Shown piece by piece: positions 48,381 to 60,289 of a stretch of 64,000 nt of DNA. The position numbers and the translations under genes are program-made. Origin of the DNA: Fasciola hepatica (taxonomy: Eukaryota > Platyhelminthes > Trematoda > Plagiorchiida > Fasciolidae); the NCBI GenBank assembly GCA_948099385.1, contig CANUEZ040000159.1, positions 5,536,501 through 5,600,500 of the forward strand. The letters are read 5' to 3'. The notes under the pieces were generated by a model, which was not told where the DNA came from, searched no databases, and saw only the letters and a program-made list of their open reading frames with translations. Within the stretch, counting starts at the first letter, position 1. Every line of letters starts with the position of its first letter.

Positions 48381-49379
48381 GCGCACCCCGAAATTTCGTG
48401 GTACAGTCGGAAACCACCCTGACTTTACCCGGTTTCTTTGGGATCACGACCGGGTGATAAGGTAGGTACCACCTCAAATTTGCGCTGATTACAGCTGTAT
48501 CCAATTTTTCTTTATAACCCAAGTCCATGTTCTGTTGCATGGCTCGCATGTATTCTGTCTTGATTGTGGTTCTCGAATTAACCTGGTTTTGAGGAAGCAT
48601 AATATTTTCAGAGCCATTTCCCGGCTGTTTGGCATAGGTTTCATGTTGGGTCTCCACGGGACAGGAACCTCGAAACGACCTATTACATACTTTGCTTTCC
48701 TGGCTACCATTTTCAAAGCCCACCTATCTTCTCGTGATGGGGCATCTCTATCAATGGCCAGGTCGGCAAATTCGGTGTTATATAGCTGTTGGAATGCCTG
48801 TTCAGTGTTCGCCGTTTCCACCGATGTGCAGTTGATTTGGATTTGTTTTCCGCATCTTCCACCTGTACCACCATATAAAGTCCAGCCGAATATATTGCGC
48901 AATGCATAGGGTGCTTTGCGGCTTCCTATTCTTTGATCCAGGACCCAGTGCGCTTCCGGCACACCAAAACCGATCAGCAGATCAATTTCGTTATTCTGCC
49001 GCTCCTCGATCGTAACCCCGTCTAGGTGCGGCCACTGAGTCAGAATCAATTGCACTGACTGAGGTGCTCTCATCGGCACGCCCTTTATGGTGAATACTTC
49101 TAGAGTTTCTGCTCTATCGTTGCTGACCAAGGAAACGAGCCGTAAGTGCAGTTTGGTTTGCTGGATGACCTGGGAGCCACTGACTCTGCCCACCGCTAAT
49201 GCAGATCGATTCTCCCTGATCCCATATCTCTCTGCGAACTCCTTCCTTAATATCGTGGTATCCGAGCCAACATCTAAGGAGGCCAACGCTCCTATAACCC
49301 CAACTGGGGTTTCTACGCCAATTGCTACTACTCCCAGACGGATGGACTTGTTAGTGGAGCGAGACGCTGAGCAGACCAC
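48380..49379 (-). pseudogene. Protease and N-terminal RT of BEL/Pao element B (minus strand)
   Basis: The minus-strand frame 49379-48489 (296 codons) has RLGVVAIGVETPVGVIGALA and SLDVGSDTTILRKEFAERYG; the protease loop is DVGSD in place of DSGSD, so the active-site Ser/Thr is lost. It goes on through APQSVQLILTQWPHLDG, EIDLLIGFGVPEAHWVLDQR, NIFGWTLYGG and FEVPVPWRPNM. The RT start then follows in another frame: LRWYLPYHPVVIPKKPGKVR VVSDCTTKFRGAPL, which stops at the junction near 48380. It is a relative of BEL A, not a copy: they differ at many residues. Confidence 0.88.
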
Positions 49380-49695
49380 ACTTGGCTTTAGGGTTTCTTA
49401 GGCATTCAAAATCTGGCCAGGGTTTATTTCGGCACATCGCTGCTCGATGCGAATCGTTGAGACAGACGAAGCACGCGCCCAGTCTCCTAGCCACTTCCAT
49501 TCGTTCGTCGACGTCTACGTTACGGAAGCTAGGGCATTCTGCTAGGCGATTAGACGCCCCGCAAACTTTACACACCGGCACATTTTCACCTTCGCTAGAT
49601 AATGCGTGTGCTTGCCCATGGTTGGCTTCTACTTGGTTCCCTGGTCCAGCTTTGCGTCGTCGTAATCCTAGGTAACTTGCTCGTCTCGAGCACAA
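49351..49695 (-). pseudogene. Gag zinc-knuckle region of BEL/Pao element B
   Basis: The minus-strand frame has CKVCGASNRLAECPSFRNVD and ARRLGACFVCLNDSHRAAMC, the paired Cys/His array that ends BEL/Pao Gag proteins and binds RNA. It overlaps the protease frame start. The gag capsid region that should lie upstream (above 49700) is absent, so the element is truncated at both ends. Confidence 0.85.
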
Positions 49696-49723
49696 GTTGA
49701 CCGAGACGACTGTGTTGCATGCG

Positions 49724-49783
49724 GTACTTGTTCCAGGATCATTATAATAAAGAGCATAGTCTCAACAATACAAGTATATGACA
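49724..49783. repeat. 58-60-bp block shared with 52077-52136 and 60030-60089
   Basis: The block from gtacttgttccagg to caagtatat recurs with three or four substitutions within the LINE E region and, inverted, in its mirror copy. At 49728 it starts with TG and could be read as ending in CA, so it may be the end of an LTR of the BEL family; this was not proven. Confidence 0.6.
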
Positions 49784-50109
49784 GCTGCTAGGGGAGATTT
49801 CCACGCATGTACGTTACAACATCGTAAACGACGGTAGAATCAGGAAGGACAAAAACCGCCGGCATGTGACTGAGGTTCTTAGGCTGGCTGGCCTACTTCC
49901 TACGACACCAGCAGTCAAGTGCCATCGGTTAGGACTATGATGTGGAACACAACCAGCGCCGCTATGGAGGGAACGTCCGCTGTGCACATTGAGCCCGGTA
50001 CCGGGTCAACGGGTGGACAAGAAAAAGCCACGGAACTTTGAGCGTCACTTGATATTCAAGATTCTGCACCGCAGACAACTATAGAGGCAAAAAAGGGTCA
50101 TCACCACGG
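49784..50109. other. No recognisable gene
   Basis: Nothing recognised between the BEL remnant and LINE E; it may contain the LINE E 5' region. Confidence 0.4.
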
Positions 50110-51560
50110 GGATTGAGCCCGAGAGTACCCTAGCCCTTTTCACATTGATTGCATGTATCGCTCGCCAAATTCCCTCACTTCCTTGTTTCCACTTCTCATT
50201 AGGTCTTTCGAATACCCCCCTCTCCTTCCTTCTGGAACCAAGCTTATTGCGGGTGACTTTAGTCTCCCTCAAATGTTTTGGCCTACCCTGTCGGCTCCTT
50301 CCAGTCTTATGGACCTAATTACTAGTATTCATCTTGGTGGCTGGACATAACATGTTGTCGAACCTACCAGAAACGGGAACATACTAGATCTGGTATTTAC
50401 TCATGCATGCCTTTCATCGATGTGTCCGTAACACAGAAATTCCCCAGCAGTAACCATAAAATGGTTATTTGCCATCTGCTCCTTAGTGGCCCAGCTAACC
50501 CCGCACATCCCTCCAACAATACATTCCTATGCAGAAATCGGGCCTTGCTAGTCACGCTTATTCGCCAGAAAGACGGGTGAGTATTTCCTTATCCATGACC
50601 CTCAGCTTGCTGCCGATATTTTCTACTCCTTCTTTTCCGACTGTCTGAAAATTTTTTCTAATACTGCCCAGGCTGTACCTAAAAAGAGGACGCCTGCCTC
50701 GCCACTCCATAAGAAGTATCATAAACGTCTCAATCAACTACATAACTCCAAGGACTTTTCAATTTCATTCGTCTAGATCGCCTCTCCGCACTTATTCAAC
50801 GACAAGATAATGTGCGACTTCATGACCAAGAAGCTAAGGCGTTGAGTCATCTAAACAAGTCGTAACCACTTTCAATGTTGCATGAGTCTAGAAACGTTGA
50901 TATTAAGGCCGACTTCCAACTTCTGATTCTGAATAATAACTCATCTATCACCCACCCACCTGGTATAGCCGAAGCCTTCAGTGCGTTCTTTGCCTTAGCC
51001 ATGGCCCCAGCTATTGTCATTGCCCCTCCGCCATCTTCACCACTTACTGACTTTGTTCTTTCTACGATACCCTTCGATGCCAGGGGCATTTCTAAGCTAC
51101 TATCCAAGAACAAACACCCCTCGATTAGGTCCCATCGATCAAATTCCGGGTGAATTTAAATGGTTGCCCAAACAGGTTTTTCAGAATTTCACGTGCCCGA
51201 GTGTAACCTTCTTCGGGATAGAGCATCTAGCCCCCGTCGATTGCTTCCCTGGCCCTTGCAAGACAGCAATGCAGTAAATACAAGAATCTCTGTCCTGGAT
51301 AGGGTACTCTCCTTTCCACAAAGTTCTCGTACCGTTTAAAGAACTAACAGTACCGTTCTGCGCTCCCGTCGAATGGGGACAATTCTAATCTTGGTAAGTC
51401 AGTATTGTGGGTTACACCGGTACAAGTCGATTTTAATCTATCCACAGAACTGCTAGACTGGATGGCCGTATGCTCCGTGGTCTCCAAAGTCACCCCTCAC
51501 TCTCGTCTCTAGAGTTCATCTTTCCTGGCAGATTCGGCATCTTCCCTAGCATGCCTAGGC
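50110..51560 (+). pseudogene. LINE E endonuclease and linker, heavily broken
   Basis: The first open piece (50153-50350) reads MYRSPNSLTSLFPLLIR, then LIAGDFSLPQMFW (the GDFN-like block of APE nucleases, here GDFS), followed past a stop by NGNILDLVFTHACLS. The linker before RT includes DPQLAADIFYSFFSDCLKIF and RTPASPLHKKYHKRLNQLHN at 50590-50750, and IAEAFSAFFALAMAP at about 50960-51010. Frames change many times. Only the region beyond 51803 is mirrored, so the endonuclease occurs once. Confidence 0.7.
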
Positions 51561-51876
51561 TGGGTTTCTAACTCAACTATTCTCAATCGATAGATATCAT
51601 CATCTTTAAATTCGATACCACTAGCTCAAGTACATGAAATCGCACGGAAAGGACTAGTTGACTTAGCACTATCTAAGGAACCAGTGTCACCAAAAACTCC
51701 CCGGGGAATTGCCGGGTTACTACCTGTCCAGCTTCGGTTTGAAATTGTCCTATTTTTGGAGTTTCTGATTGATTTCCTATTGGTGATTACAAGTTGAATT
51801 ATGTAACGGTTGTTCCGACTGTGAGTAACGCGTAGCCAATTCAAAACGAATCCCAAAACCAGAACAAGATTGATTC

Positions 51877-53470
51877 GTGGTTTCCGCGGTACTGGATTAC
51901 CAAGTTATACGCATATTAATATATACAAACCTCAACTGTACGCCCACAACGTTTAACAAGGAGGACCAGAGTTCAACAAATGCCAATGTCAGGTACCACC
52001 GTCACGGCAGTTCAAGCTCAAATCAAAATCATGCCACTTCGCGTGGGCAAAATATAGACAAATGTGGAAGTGTAGTGTACTTGTTCCAGGGTCAATATAA
52101 TAAAGAGCATAGTCTCAACAATACAAGTATATACCATACCCCCATCTTATCCAGAATAATGGAAAAAATAGTTAAAGATCACATTTTTAACTATTTATTA
52201 GGCCTCAACCTTATTAATCACAAGCAACATGGATTCCTCCGTTCACGGCCCTGCTTGACTTGTCAGTATGATTTTCTGAATCTCGTGACTAACTCTGCTA
52301 AAGTGGGAAATCTTTTGTCATTCTTTATATCGACTTATCTGAGGCATTTGATCGTGTACCTCACCCCCACCTTTCAACAAAGCTACGATCATTTGGCATT
52401 GTCGACCTACTACTTTCTTGGTTTTCATCATACTTATCTCGTTGTTCACAGGTTGTCTTCATTAAAGGGCGCACCTCTAACCCTAAGCCTGTTACCAGCG
52501 GTGTTATTCAGGGCAGTGTTTTAGGCCCCCTTCTTTTTCTCCTATATATAAGTGACATGTTTCCAACAATACTTAATGGCACGCCGTTTTTGCTCGCGGA
52601 CGACCTTAAGATAGTCTACATTTTTCCGTCTGGAAACCTTACTACTATACCTAAAGTTCTCGCTGATTTGGCCGCTCTTGCTGAATGGTGCTCAACCTGG
52701 GCGATGAAATTCTCCACCGATAAGTGATTTTTTCTTACCTACAGATGCCAGGTTCCTCCTGGTCCCTTATGCATCGACGGTTCACCCATTGACAGCCAGC
52801 CTTTAGTAGGAGACCCTGGCTTAAGTTATTCTGGCTCTTTCAGCTCCTCGGAACATGCTGTCTTCCAAACGGCGAAGGCTTAAAGGTGTTTCGGTCTTCT
52901 GTTCGGATCCTTTCAGCTTGGGGAGAACATTCTTTACATGTACAAAGTACATGCCAGGTCCCTTCTCGAATATTGTCCCTTAATCTTCACTAGTATGAGA
53001 AAATCCGACAGGATTATTATCGAATGTATTCAGAGAAGATTCACAAGGCAGCTTATTGGCTGGTTGTCAAACTTAAACTACAGGGAACGATGCTCATCCC
53101 TCAAAATCGAACCATTGTGGCTTCGTCGCATCAAGCTAAACCTGGCATTTCTGTATAAGCTGTTGACTAAGCAATCTTATTCCTCCAACCAGTTGTGCTT
53201 CTCCCCGGGTACTGGGTATTCAACCCGTAATAGACAGTATACTATTACCACACCCTCCGCGAGGACTGTTCTACGCTCTAAGTTCTTTCTCTTCATGTAC
53301 TCCAGAACCTGGAACAAACTTCCTTTGCACATCAGATCTTCTCAGTCAAAGTATGCATTCGTGCATGCTATTGATAAATTCCTTTCTGCCCCAACTGTTT
53401 TGCTCTTATTCAACGTGCGCATAACTAAAAGTCAAGCCTACGAGAAAGGCCTCGACTTTTAAGCCATTGC
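51877..53470 (+). pseudogene. LINE E reverse transcriptase, left arm
   Basis: The RT starts at about 52136 with ILSRIMEKIVKDHIFNYLLG, INHKQHGFLRSRPCLTCQYD; a frameshift near 52320 leads to LSEAFDRVPHPHLS (first Asp changed to Glu), RCSQVVFIKGRTSNPKP, SGVIQGSVLGPLLFLLYISD and PFLLADDLKIVY with the catalytic ADD kept (about 52590-52615). After a stop and frame changes, the 174-codon frame 52938-53462 holds the C-terminal connection domain (HARSLLEYCPLIFTSMRKSD, IIIECIQRRFTRQLIGW, SRTWNKLPLHIRSSQSKYAF). The region 51877-52135 before RT contains the block shared with 49724 and does not look like LINE sequence, so an older insertion there is possible. CR1-type by its motif pattern. Confidence 0.85.
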
Positions 53471-53821
53471 TCTGCTTTCTCGCCTTACCTCACCGTCCTC
53501 AAATAACTTCACCGAGTTTGAATTCTGAATGCTCTGTTTGACCGCTTTTCTTCAGACTTCGCCATCGATCCATTTAAAGCACGTCTGCGTCCACTAATTG
53601 TTCTTACATACCAACTTATAGGATCCTGCCAATTTCAATTTGAAATAAGTCCTTCCATATGCGTTCGCATTTATAGAGACCACCGTAATACTCCTCACAG
53701 GTTGTCAATGTGCCTCATCCGCTGCACGATTTATTACCTTTATTTAGTTATATCACGTCTGCGGCCCTAAAACCAACCTCAACAACGCCAGAGAACCTGC
53801 ATCAGTAACTACTACCTGGTC

Positions 53822-53869
<48 letters not shown>

Positions 53870-54485
53870 GCATATACATGTATATACGCATATATGTATG
53901 TGTATATATAAATTCATTACTGTCCTGTATTAATAACACAAGCGTGGTAAGTAACCCAACGCCTTTTGATATCTCTTGGATTACAAGCCCTCTTTTAAAC
54001 ACCAGGTCCCACTACATATACTTCCATCACCACCTCTGCGATTTTGAACTGAAAAATCTAGTCTGGTTTCTCTCATTTAGCGTGGCTCGCTAACTGAACT
54101 CAACACACAGTTATGACGTGACCAATTCTTCCCCCACCCTCTCCCTCATCTAAGCTTCTTCCATAATTTCATGCAGAATTTACTTGTTCTCTTCTACTGA
54201 TTAACTTCTCTAAATCAAATCCCAACCTCGTTACCGAATCTAACGGCTCTCAGCTATCCATAGTTCATCGTTTCCTTTTTCGGTCTCATGCGTCATAGAC
54301 CGAGCTTTGCGTTTTTCCACCTACTAATGGACCAATATTGAGGCCTATATGCCCTGCCATTCTCTATAATACTCTTTTTCGTCATTCTGTATTTTGTACG
54401 AATCCTCATCTGATTACCGAGCCATGTATGTTTCGCTTTCTCAACTTCTCACCTTCTTTTATGTCTCCCAATCTACAGTAATAGA
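53471..54485. other. Downstream of LINE E; (TA)n tract, no gene
   Basis: Pyrimidine-rich sequence with no coding motif. A (TA)n tract lies at 53825-53866, followed by further catatatac-type repeats to about 53905. Confidence 0.5.
53825..53866. repeat. (TA)n microsatellite, short allele of mirrored tract
   Basis: About 42 bases of TA repeat; the mirrored tract at 58284-58341 is longer by 26 bases, including an imperfect edge. Confidence 0.95.
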
Positions 54486-55579
54486 TTGGGCGTTAGTTCT
54501 ACACTCCTTCATATCCATTACATGATCTTTCTGATCCTCCACTTCTTTATTTCTCTTCTATGTCATTTATTGTTACAACTGATGCATCATCGCACCACAG
54601 CTCTTCTGACCCTTAAGTTACCCTTCCTCAGTGATCTTTTACACTTCTCTAACCACCCCGTCCTTCCATCCTCCAGCCATGTTTGAGGCCATCTTCTTCT
54701 TGCATAATGTACCTCCATTTATTACCTCTGGAGCGTTCTTCAGACTGCCGCATTTCTCCTCTATTCCAGAACACTCTGGTTACCTTGGCGGCCCGTCAAC
54801 CAAATCGACGTTTTCCCTGGATTACCTAACGGACCAAACTATTTGATCGATCGGATTGATCGTGGTTAAACCTATACTTCTACCTGATGACGCTTTATAT
54901 GGAGCACTTTACACGGCTAACCAGTGATCACAATCCCATAAACAGGATTACAATCATTATTGATAGTCTCATCGGACCGCCGGACGTATTCCTGACATCA
55001 CCCATCGGCATCCATTTCCCGTACTCCACACGAATAGTTAAATTCATTCTGCGTGCAGGACCGGAGTCTGGCTCTCGCCGTTGCTTTTCGTACCCATTTT
55101 CCCTAGTTCGTCAGCTAAGCCTTTTTTGACTGCTGCCCTCATCATGCACTACCTGCCATCAACAGCTACCAATGTCTTTATGAAACAAAATACCAACCAC
55201 TTGGTTATTCATTCTTTTATCATGTATGCAGAAAATCTCACCTCTACACTCAACTTCCTCTGTTTCTTCGGGTCTGGCCTCTTCTGGTCGCAGCAGTCTT
55301 CCTTCCTCTTCGCCACCTGTGCACATTTGCTTGGTTGCATCAGCAGCGTCTGTCTCCAGAAGAGTTTCCTCGACGGCTTGTTGAAATTCCCAGTTGTGTC
55401 CATTCACAATTCACGCTCCTTAAAAGCGCACTGCTTTCCTGGCGAGGGTTTCTGCCTCCATGTGATTTTCTATATTATATCGGAATTGCCTATACAGAAA
55501 GGCCAATCTGATCATCTCATTCGGCCCACTCGCACCGGTATAACAGGCACCACTCCACAATGATTTATCCAATGGAGGG
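54486..55579. other. Unassigned sequence with frames on both strands, left arm
   Basis: The plus strand has a 160-codon frame (55081-55563), rich in Phe, Leu and Ser. The minus strand has smaller frames, one (55407-55159) with the acidic segment GGEEEGRLLRPEEARPEETE. No family is recognised for either. Because both are kept in the mirror copy, conservation between arms carries no information on coding. A possible splice donor (gag|gtgaga) ends the acidic minus-strand segment, so it could be a captured exon; this is speculative. Confidence 0.35.
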
Positions 55580-56560
55580 CCAACCTCCTCTATATCCTGC
55601 AGGCATCTCCGACTGCAGTTTGATAACACTATGTTAACTCTTTTTTAATCCTCTTTTGGTAACACTCTCAATCGGTTTCTTAATACTGATTCCTCAAATT
55701 TATCCAGATGGTGCCACTCCGCAACTCCTTCTACAATTCCCGACTCATCTTTCAATCTCCTTCACTCCATCGCTCTCTTTCTCTATATTCATCGACTGCA
55801 CATCAAATTCCGTAGATTGCCGTGATCCATTTTGGACTATCGGATCCGTCGTAGACGGTTATCGGCATCCATAAGGCAAGTTGTATATCATTCTTGCCTC
55901 AACTCCCTGTTCATGTTCCGATGTGCGACACCAGTTGCTTTATGGGTTCTTGCAAACACTGCACTTTTACCCTTCTTCAGTATTGCTTTATCTAATTTCC
56001 TGCTTCCATCCCGCTAACAGCATAGTCCTTGTTCCGAATTCGTAACCGATTTGCAATGGCCGCGCCGACCATCCCCTATTTAGTTCACTTAAACACCGTC
56101 CAAGCTGATCGTTCTATTGCTGCAATTGCGTGAACCATGAATTCAAAATTGTGATTACCCTACATTGTTGTGAGTTGCCTAGTGCATGCGTCTTGACCAC
56201 GATCAAGAAGTATACCATCACTATTATTATTATCATTGTTAATATTATTAATAAATGGTGCAGGATTAACTTGGAGAAACCCCGATGAATTTGTTTATGA
56301 CGGGTGAACATGGGAGAACAACAGCAAAAGAGAACCAACATTGGAAGCCCAGAAGTGATTGCTGTGAGAAGAAGTTGATAAACAAGGGAATATGAGAGAA
56401 AGGATCGATGAAGACAGGTAAGAGTGAATAAAACATGGAGGAGAAATAAGGAAGCGGAGGATCAGAAAGATCATGTAATGGAAATGAAGGAGTGTAGAAC
56501 TAACGCCTAATCTATTACTGTAGATTGGGAGACATAAAAGAAGGTGAGAAGTTGAGAAAG
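55580..56560. other. 981-bp spacer of the large inverted repeat
   Basis: No gene recognised. An ATT-rich stretch lies at 56220-56255. The right edge, about 56440-56560, is a second direct copy of 57588-57707, which lies inside the right arm, with a few percent divergence and a shared end at gagaagttgagaaag. Confidence 0.7.
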
Positions 56561-58273
56561 CCCTCCATTGGATAAATCATTGTGGAGTGGTGCCTGTTAT
56601 ACCGGTGCAAGTGGGCCGAATGAGATGATCAGATTGGCCTTTCTGTATAGGCAATTCCGATATAATATAGAAAATCACATGGAGGCAGAAACCCTCGCCA
56701 GGAAAGCAGTGCGCTTTTAAGGAGCGTGAATTGTGAATGGACACAACTGGGAACTTCAACAAGCCGTCGAGGAAACTCTTCTGGAGACAGACGCTGCTGA
56801 TGCAACCAAGCAAATGTGCACAGGTGGCGAAGAGGAAGGAAGACTGCTGCGACCAGAAGAGGCCAGACCCGAAGAAACAGAGGAAGTTGAGTGTAGAGGT
56901 GAGATTTTCTGCATACATGATAAAAGAATGAATAACCAAGTGGTTGGTATTTTGTTTCATAAAGACATTGGTAGCTGTTGATGGCAGGTAGTGCATGATG
57001 AGGGCAGCAGTCAAAAAAGGCTTAGCTGACGAACTAGGGAAAATGGGTACGAAAAGCAACGGCGAGAGCCAGACTCCGGTCCTGCACGCAGAATGAATTT
57101 AACTATTCGTGTGGAGTACGGGAAATGGATGCCGATGGGTGATGTCAGGAATACGTCCGGCGGTCCGATGAGACTATCAATAATGATTGTAATCCTGTTT
57201 ATGGGATTGTGATCACTGGTTAGCCGTGTAAAGTGCTCCATATAAAGCGTCATCAGGTAGAAGTATAGGTTTAACCACGATCAATCCGATCGATCAAATA
57301 GTTTGGTCCGTTAGGTAATCCAGGGAAAACGTCGATTTGGTTGACGGGCCGCCAAGGTAACCAGAGTGTTCTGGAATAGAGGAGAAATGCGGCAGTCTGA
57401 AGAACGCTCCAGAGGTAATAAATGGAGGTACATTATGCAAGAAGAAGATGGCCTCAAACATGGCTGGAGGATGGAAGGACGGGGTGGTTAGAGAAGTGTA
57501 AAAGATCACTGAGGAAGGGTAACTTAAGGGTCAGAAGAGCTGTGGTGCGATGATGCATCAGTTGTAACAATAAATGACATAGAAGAGAAATAAAGAAGTG
57601 GAGGATCAGAAAGATCATGTAATGGATATGAAGGAGTGTAGAACTAACGCCCAATCTATTACTGTAGATTGGGAGACATAAAAGAAGGTGAGAAGTTGAG
57701 AAAGCGAAACATACATGGCTCGGTAATCAGATGAGGATTCGTACAAAATACAGAATGACGAAAAAGAGTATTATAGAGAATGGCAGGGCATATAGGCCTC
57801 AATATTGGTCCATTAGTAGGTGGAAAAACGCAAAGCTCGGTCTATGACGCATGAGACCGAAAAAGGAAACGATGAACTATGGATAGCTGAGAGCCGTTAG
57901 ATTCGGTAACGAGGTTGGGATTTGATTTAGAGAAGTTAATCAGTAGAAGAGAACAAGTAAATTCTGCATGAAATTATGGAAGAAGCTTAGATGAGGGAGA
58001 GGGTGGGGGAAGAATTGGTCACGTCATAACTGTGTGTTGAGTTCAGTTAGCGAGCCACGCTAAATGAGAGAAACCAGACTAGATTTTTCAGTTCAAAATC
58101 GCAGAGGTGGTGATGGAAGTATATGTAGTGGGACCTGGTGTTTAAAAGAGGGCTTGTAATCCAAGAGATATCAAAAGGCGTTGGGTTACTTACCACGCTT
58201 GTGTTATTAATACAGGACAGTAATGAATTTATATATACACATACATATATGCGTATATACATGTATATGCATG

Positions 58274-58283
<10 letters not shown>

Positions 58284-58341
<58 letters not shown>
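58284..58341. repeat. (TA)n microsatellite, long allele of mirrored tract
   Basis: About 58 bases of TA repeat; counterpart of 53825-53866. Confidence 0.95.
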
Positions 58342-58344
<3 letters not shown>

Positions 58345-58689
58345 GACCAGGTAGTAGTTACTGATGCAGGTTCTCTGGCGTTGTTGAGGTTGGTTTTAGG
58401 GCCGCAGACGTGATATAACTAAATAAAGGTAATAAATCGTGCAGCGGATGAGGCACATTGACAACCTGTGAGGAGTATTACGGTGGTCTCTATAAATGCG
58501 AACGCATATGGAAGGACTTATTTCAAATTGAAATTGGCAGGATCCTATAAGTTGGTATGTAAGAACAATTAGTGGACGCAGACGTGCTTTAAATGGATCG
58601 ATGGCGAAGTCTGAAGAAAAGCGGTCAAACAGAGCATTCAGAATTCAAACTCGGTGAAGTTATTTGAGGACGGTGAGGTAAGGCGAGAA

Positions 58690-60289
58690 AGCAGAGCAAT
58701 GGCTTAAAAGTCGAGGCCTTTCTCGTAGGCTTGACTTTTAGTTATGCGCACGTTGAATAAGAGCAAAACAGTTGGGGCAGAAAGGAATTTATCAATAGCA
58801 TGCACGAATGCATACTTTGACTGAGAAGATCTGATGTGCAAAGGAAGTTTGTTCCAGGTTCTGGAGTACATGAAGAGAAAGAACTTAGAGCGTAGAACAG
58901 TCCTCGCGGAGGGTGTGGTAATAGTATACTGTCTATTACGGGTTGAATACCCAGTACCCGGGGAGAAGCACAACTGGTTGGAGGAATAAGATTGCTTAGT
59001 CAACAGCTTATACAGAAATGCCAGGTTTAGCTTGATGCGACGAAGCCACAATGGTTCGATTTTGAGGGATGAGCATCGTTCCCTGTAGTTTAAGTTTGAC
59101 AACCAGCCAATAAGCTGCCTTGTGAATCTTCTCTGAATACATTCGATAATAATCCTGTCGGATTTTCTCATACTAGTGAAGATTAAGGGACAATATTCGA
59201 GAAGGGACCTGGCATGTACTTTGTACATGTAAAGAATGTTCTCCCCAAGCTGAAAGGATCCGAACAGAAGACCGAAACACCTTTAAGCCTTCGCCGTTTG
59301 GAAGACAGCATGTTCCGAGGAGCTGAAAGAGCCAGAATAACTTAAGCCAGGGTCTCCTACTAAAGGCTGGCTGTCAATGGGTGAACCGTCGATGCATAAG
59401 GGACCAGGAGGAACCTGGCATCTGTAGGTAAGAAAAAATCACTTATCGGTGGAGAATTTCATCGCCCAGGTTGAGCACCATTCAGCAAGAGCGGCCAAAT
59501 CAGCGAGAACTTTAGGTATAGTAGTAAGGTTTCCAGACGGAAAAATGTAGACTATCTTAAGGTCGTCCGCGAGCAAAAACGGCGTGCCATTAAGTATTGT
59601 TGGAAACATGTCACTTATATATAGGAGAAAAAGAAGGGGGCCTAAAACACTGCCCTGAATAACACCGCTGGTAACAGGCTTAGGGTTAGAGGTGCGCCCT
59701 TTAATGAAGACAACCTGTGAACAACGAGATAAGTATGATGAAAACCAAGAAAGTAGTAGGTCGACAATGCCAAATGATCGTAGCTTTGTTGAAAGGTGGG
59801 GGTGAGGTACACGATCAAATGCCTCAGATAAGTCGATATAAAGAATGACAAAAGATTTCCCACTTTAGCAGAGTTAGTCACGAGATTCAGAAAATCATAC
59901 TGACAAGTCAAGCAGGGCCGTGAACGGAGGAATCCATGTTGCTTGTGATTAATAAGGTTGAGGCCTAATAAATAGTTAAAAATGTGATCTTTAACTATTT
60001 TTTCCATTATTCTGGATAAGATGGGGGTATGGTATATACTTGTATTGTTGAGACTATGCTCTTTATTATATTGACCCTGGAACAAGTACACTACACTTCC
60101 ACATTTGTCTATATTTTGCCCACGCGAAGTGGCATGATTTTGATTTGAGCTTGAACTGCCGTGACGGTGGTACCTGACATTGGCATTTGTTGAACTCTGG
60201 TCCTCCTTGTTAAACGTTGTGGGCGTACAGTTGAGGTTTGTATATATTAATATGCGTATAACTTGGTAATCCAGTACCGCGGAAACCAC
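58690..60289 (-). pseudogene. LINE E reverse transcriptase, right arm (mirror copy)
   Basis: Same RT as at 51877-53470, read on the minus strand, with the same frameshift near the first catalytic block, the same ADD box (LLADDLKIVY) and the same stops. It has no endonuclease part: LINE similarity ends with the arm at 60363. Both copies sharing each break shows that the copy arose after inactivation. Confidence 0.9.

Larger units (their letters stand above)
51803..55579. repeat. 3.8-kb inverted repeat, left arm (partner 56561-60363)
   Basis: Arm of 3,777 bp whose reverse complement is 56561-60363 (3,803 bp). The coordinate sum is 112166 on the outer side of the (TA)n tract and 112140 on the inner side, so the only net length change is 26 bases of TA repeat. 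Few substitutions were seen. The arm starts within LINE E and ends at ggaggg in unassigned sequence. The spacer is 981 bp. Confidence 0.96.
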
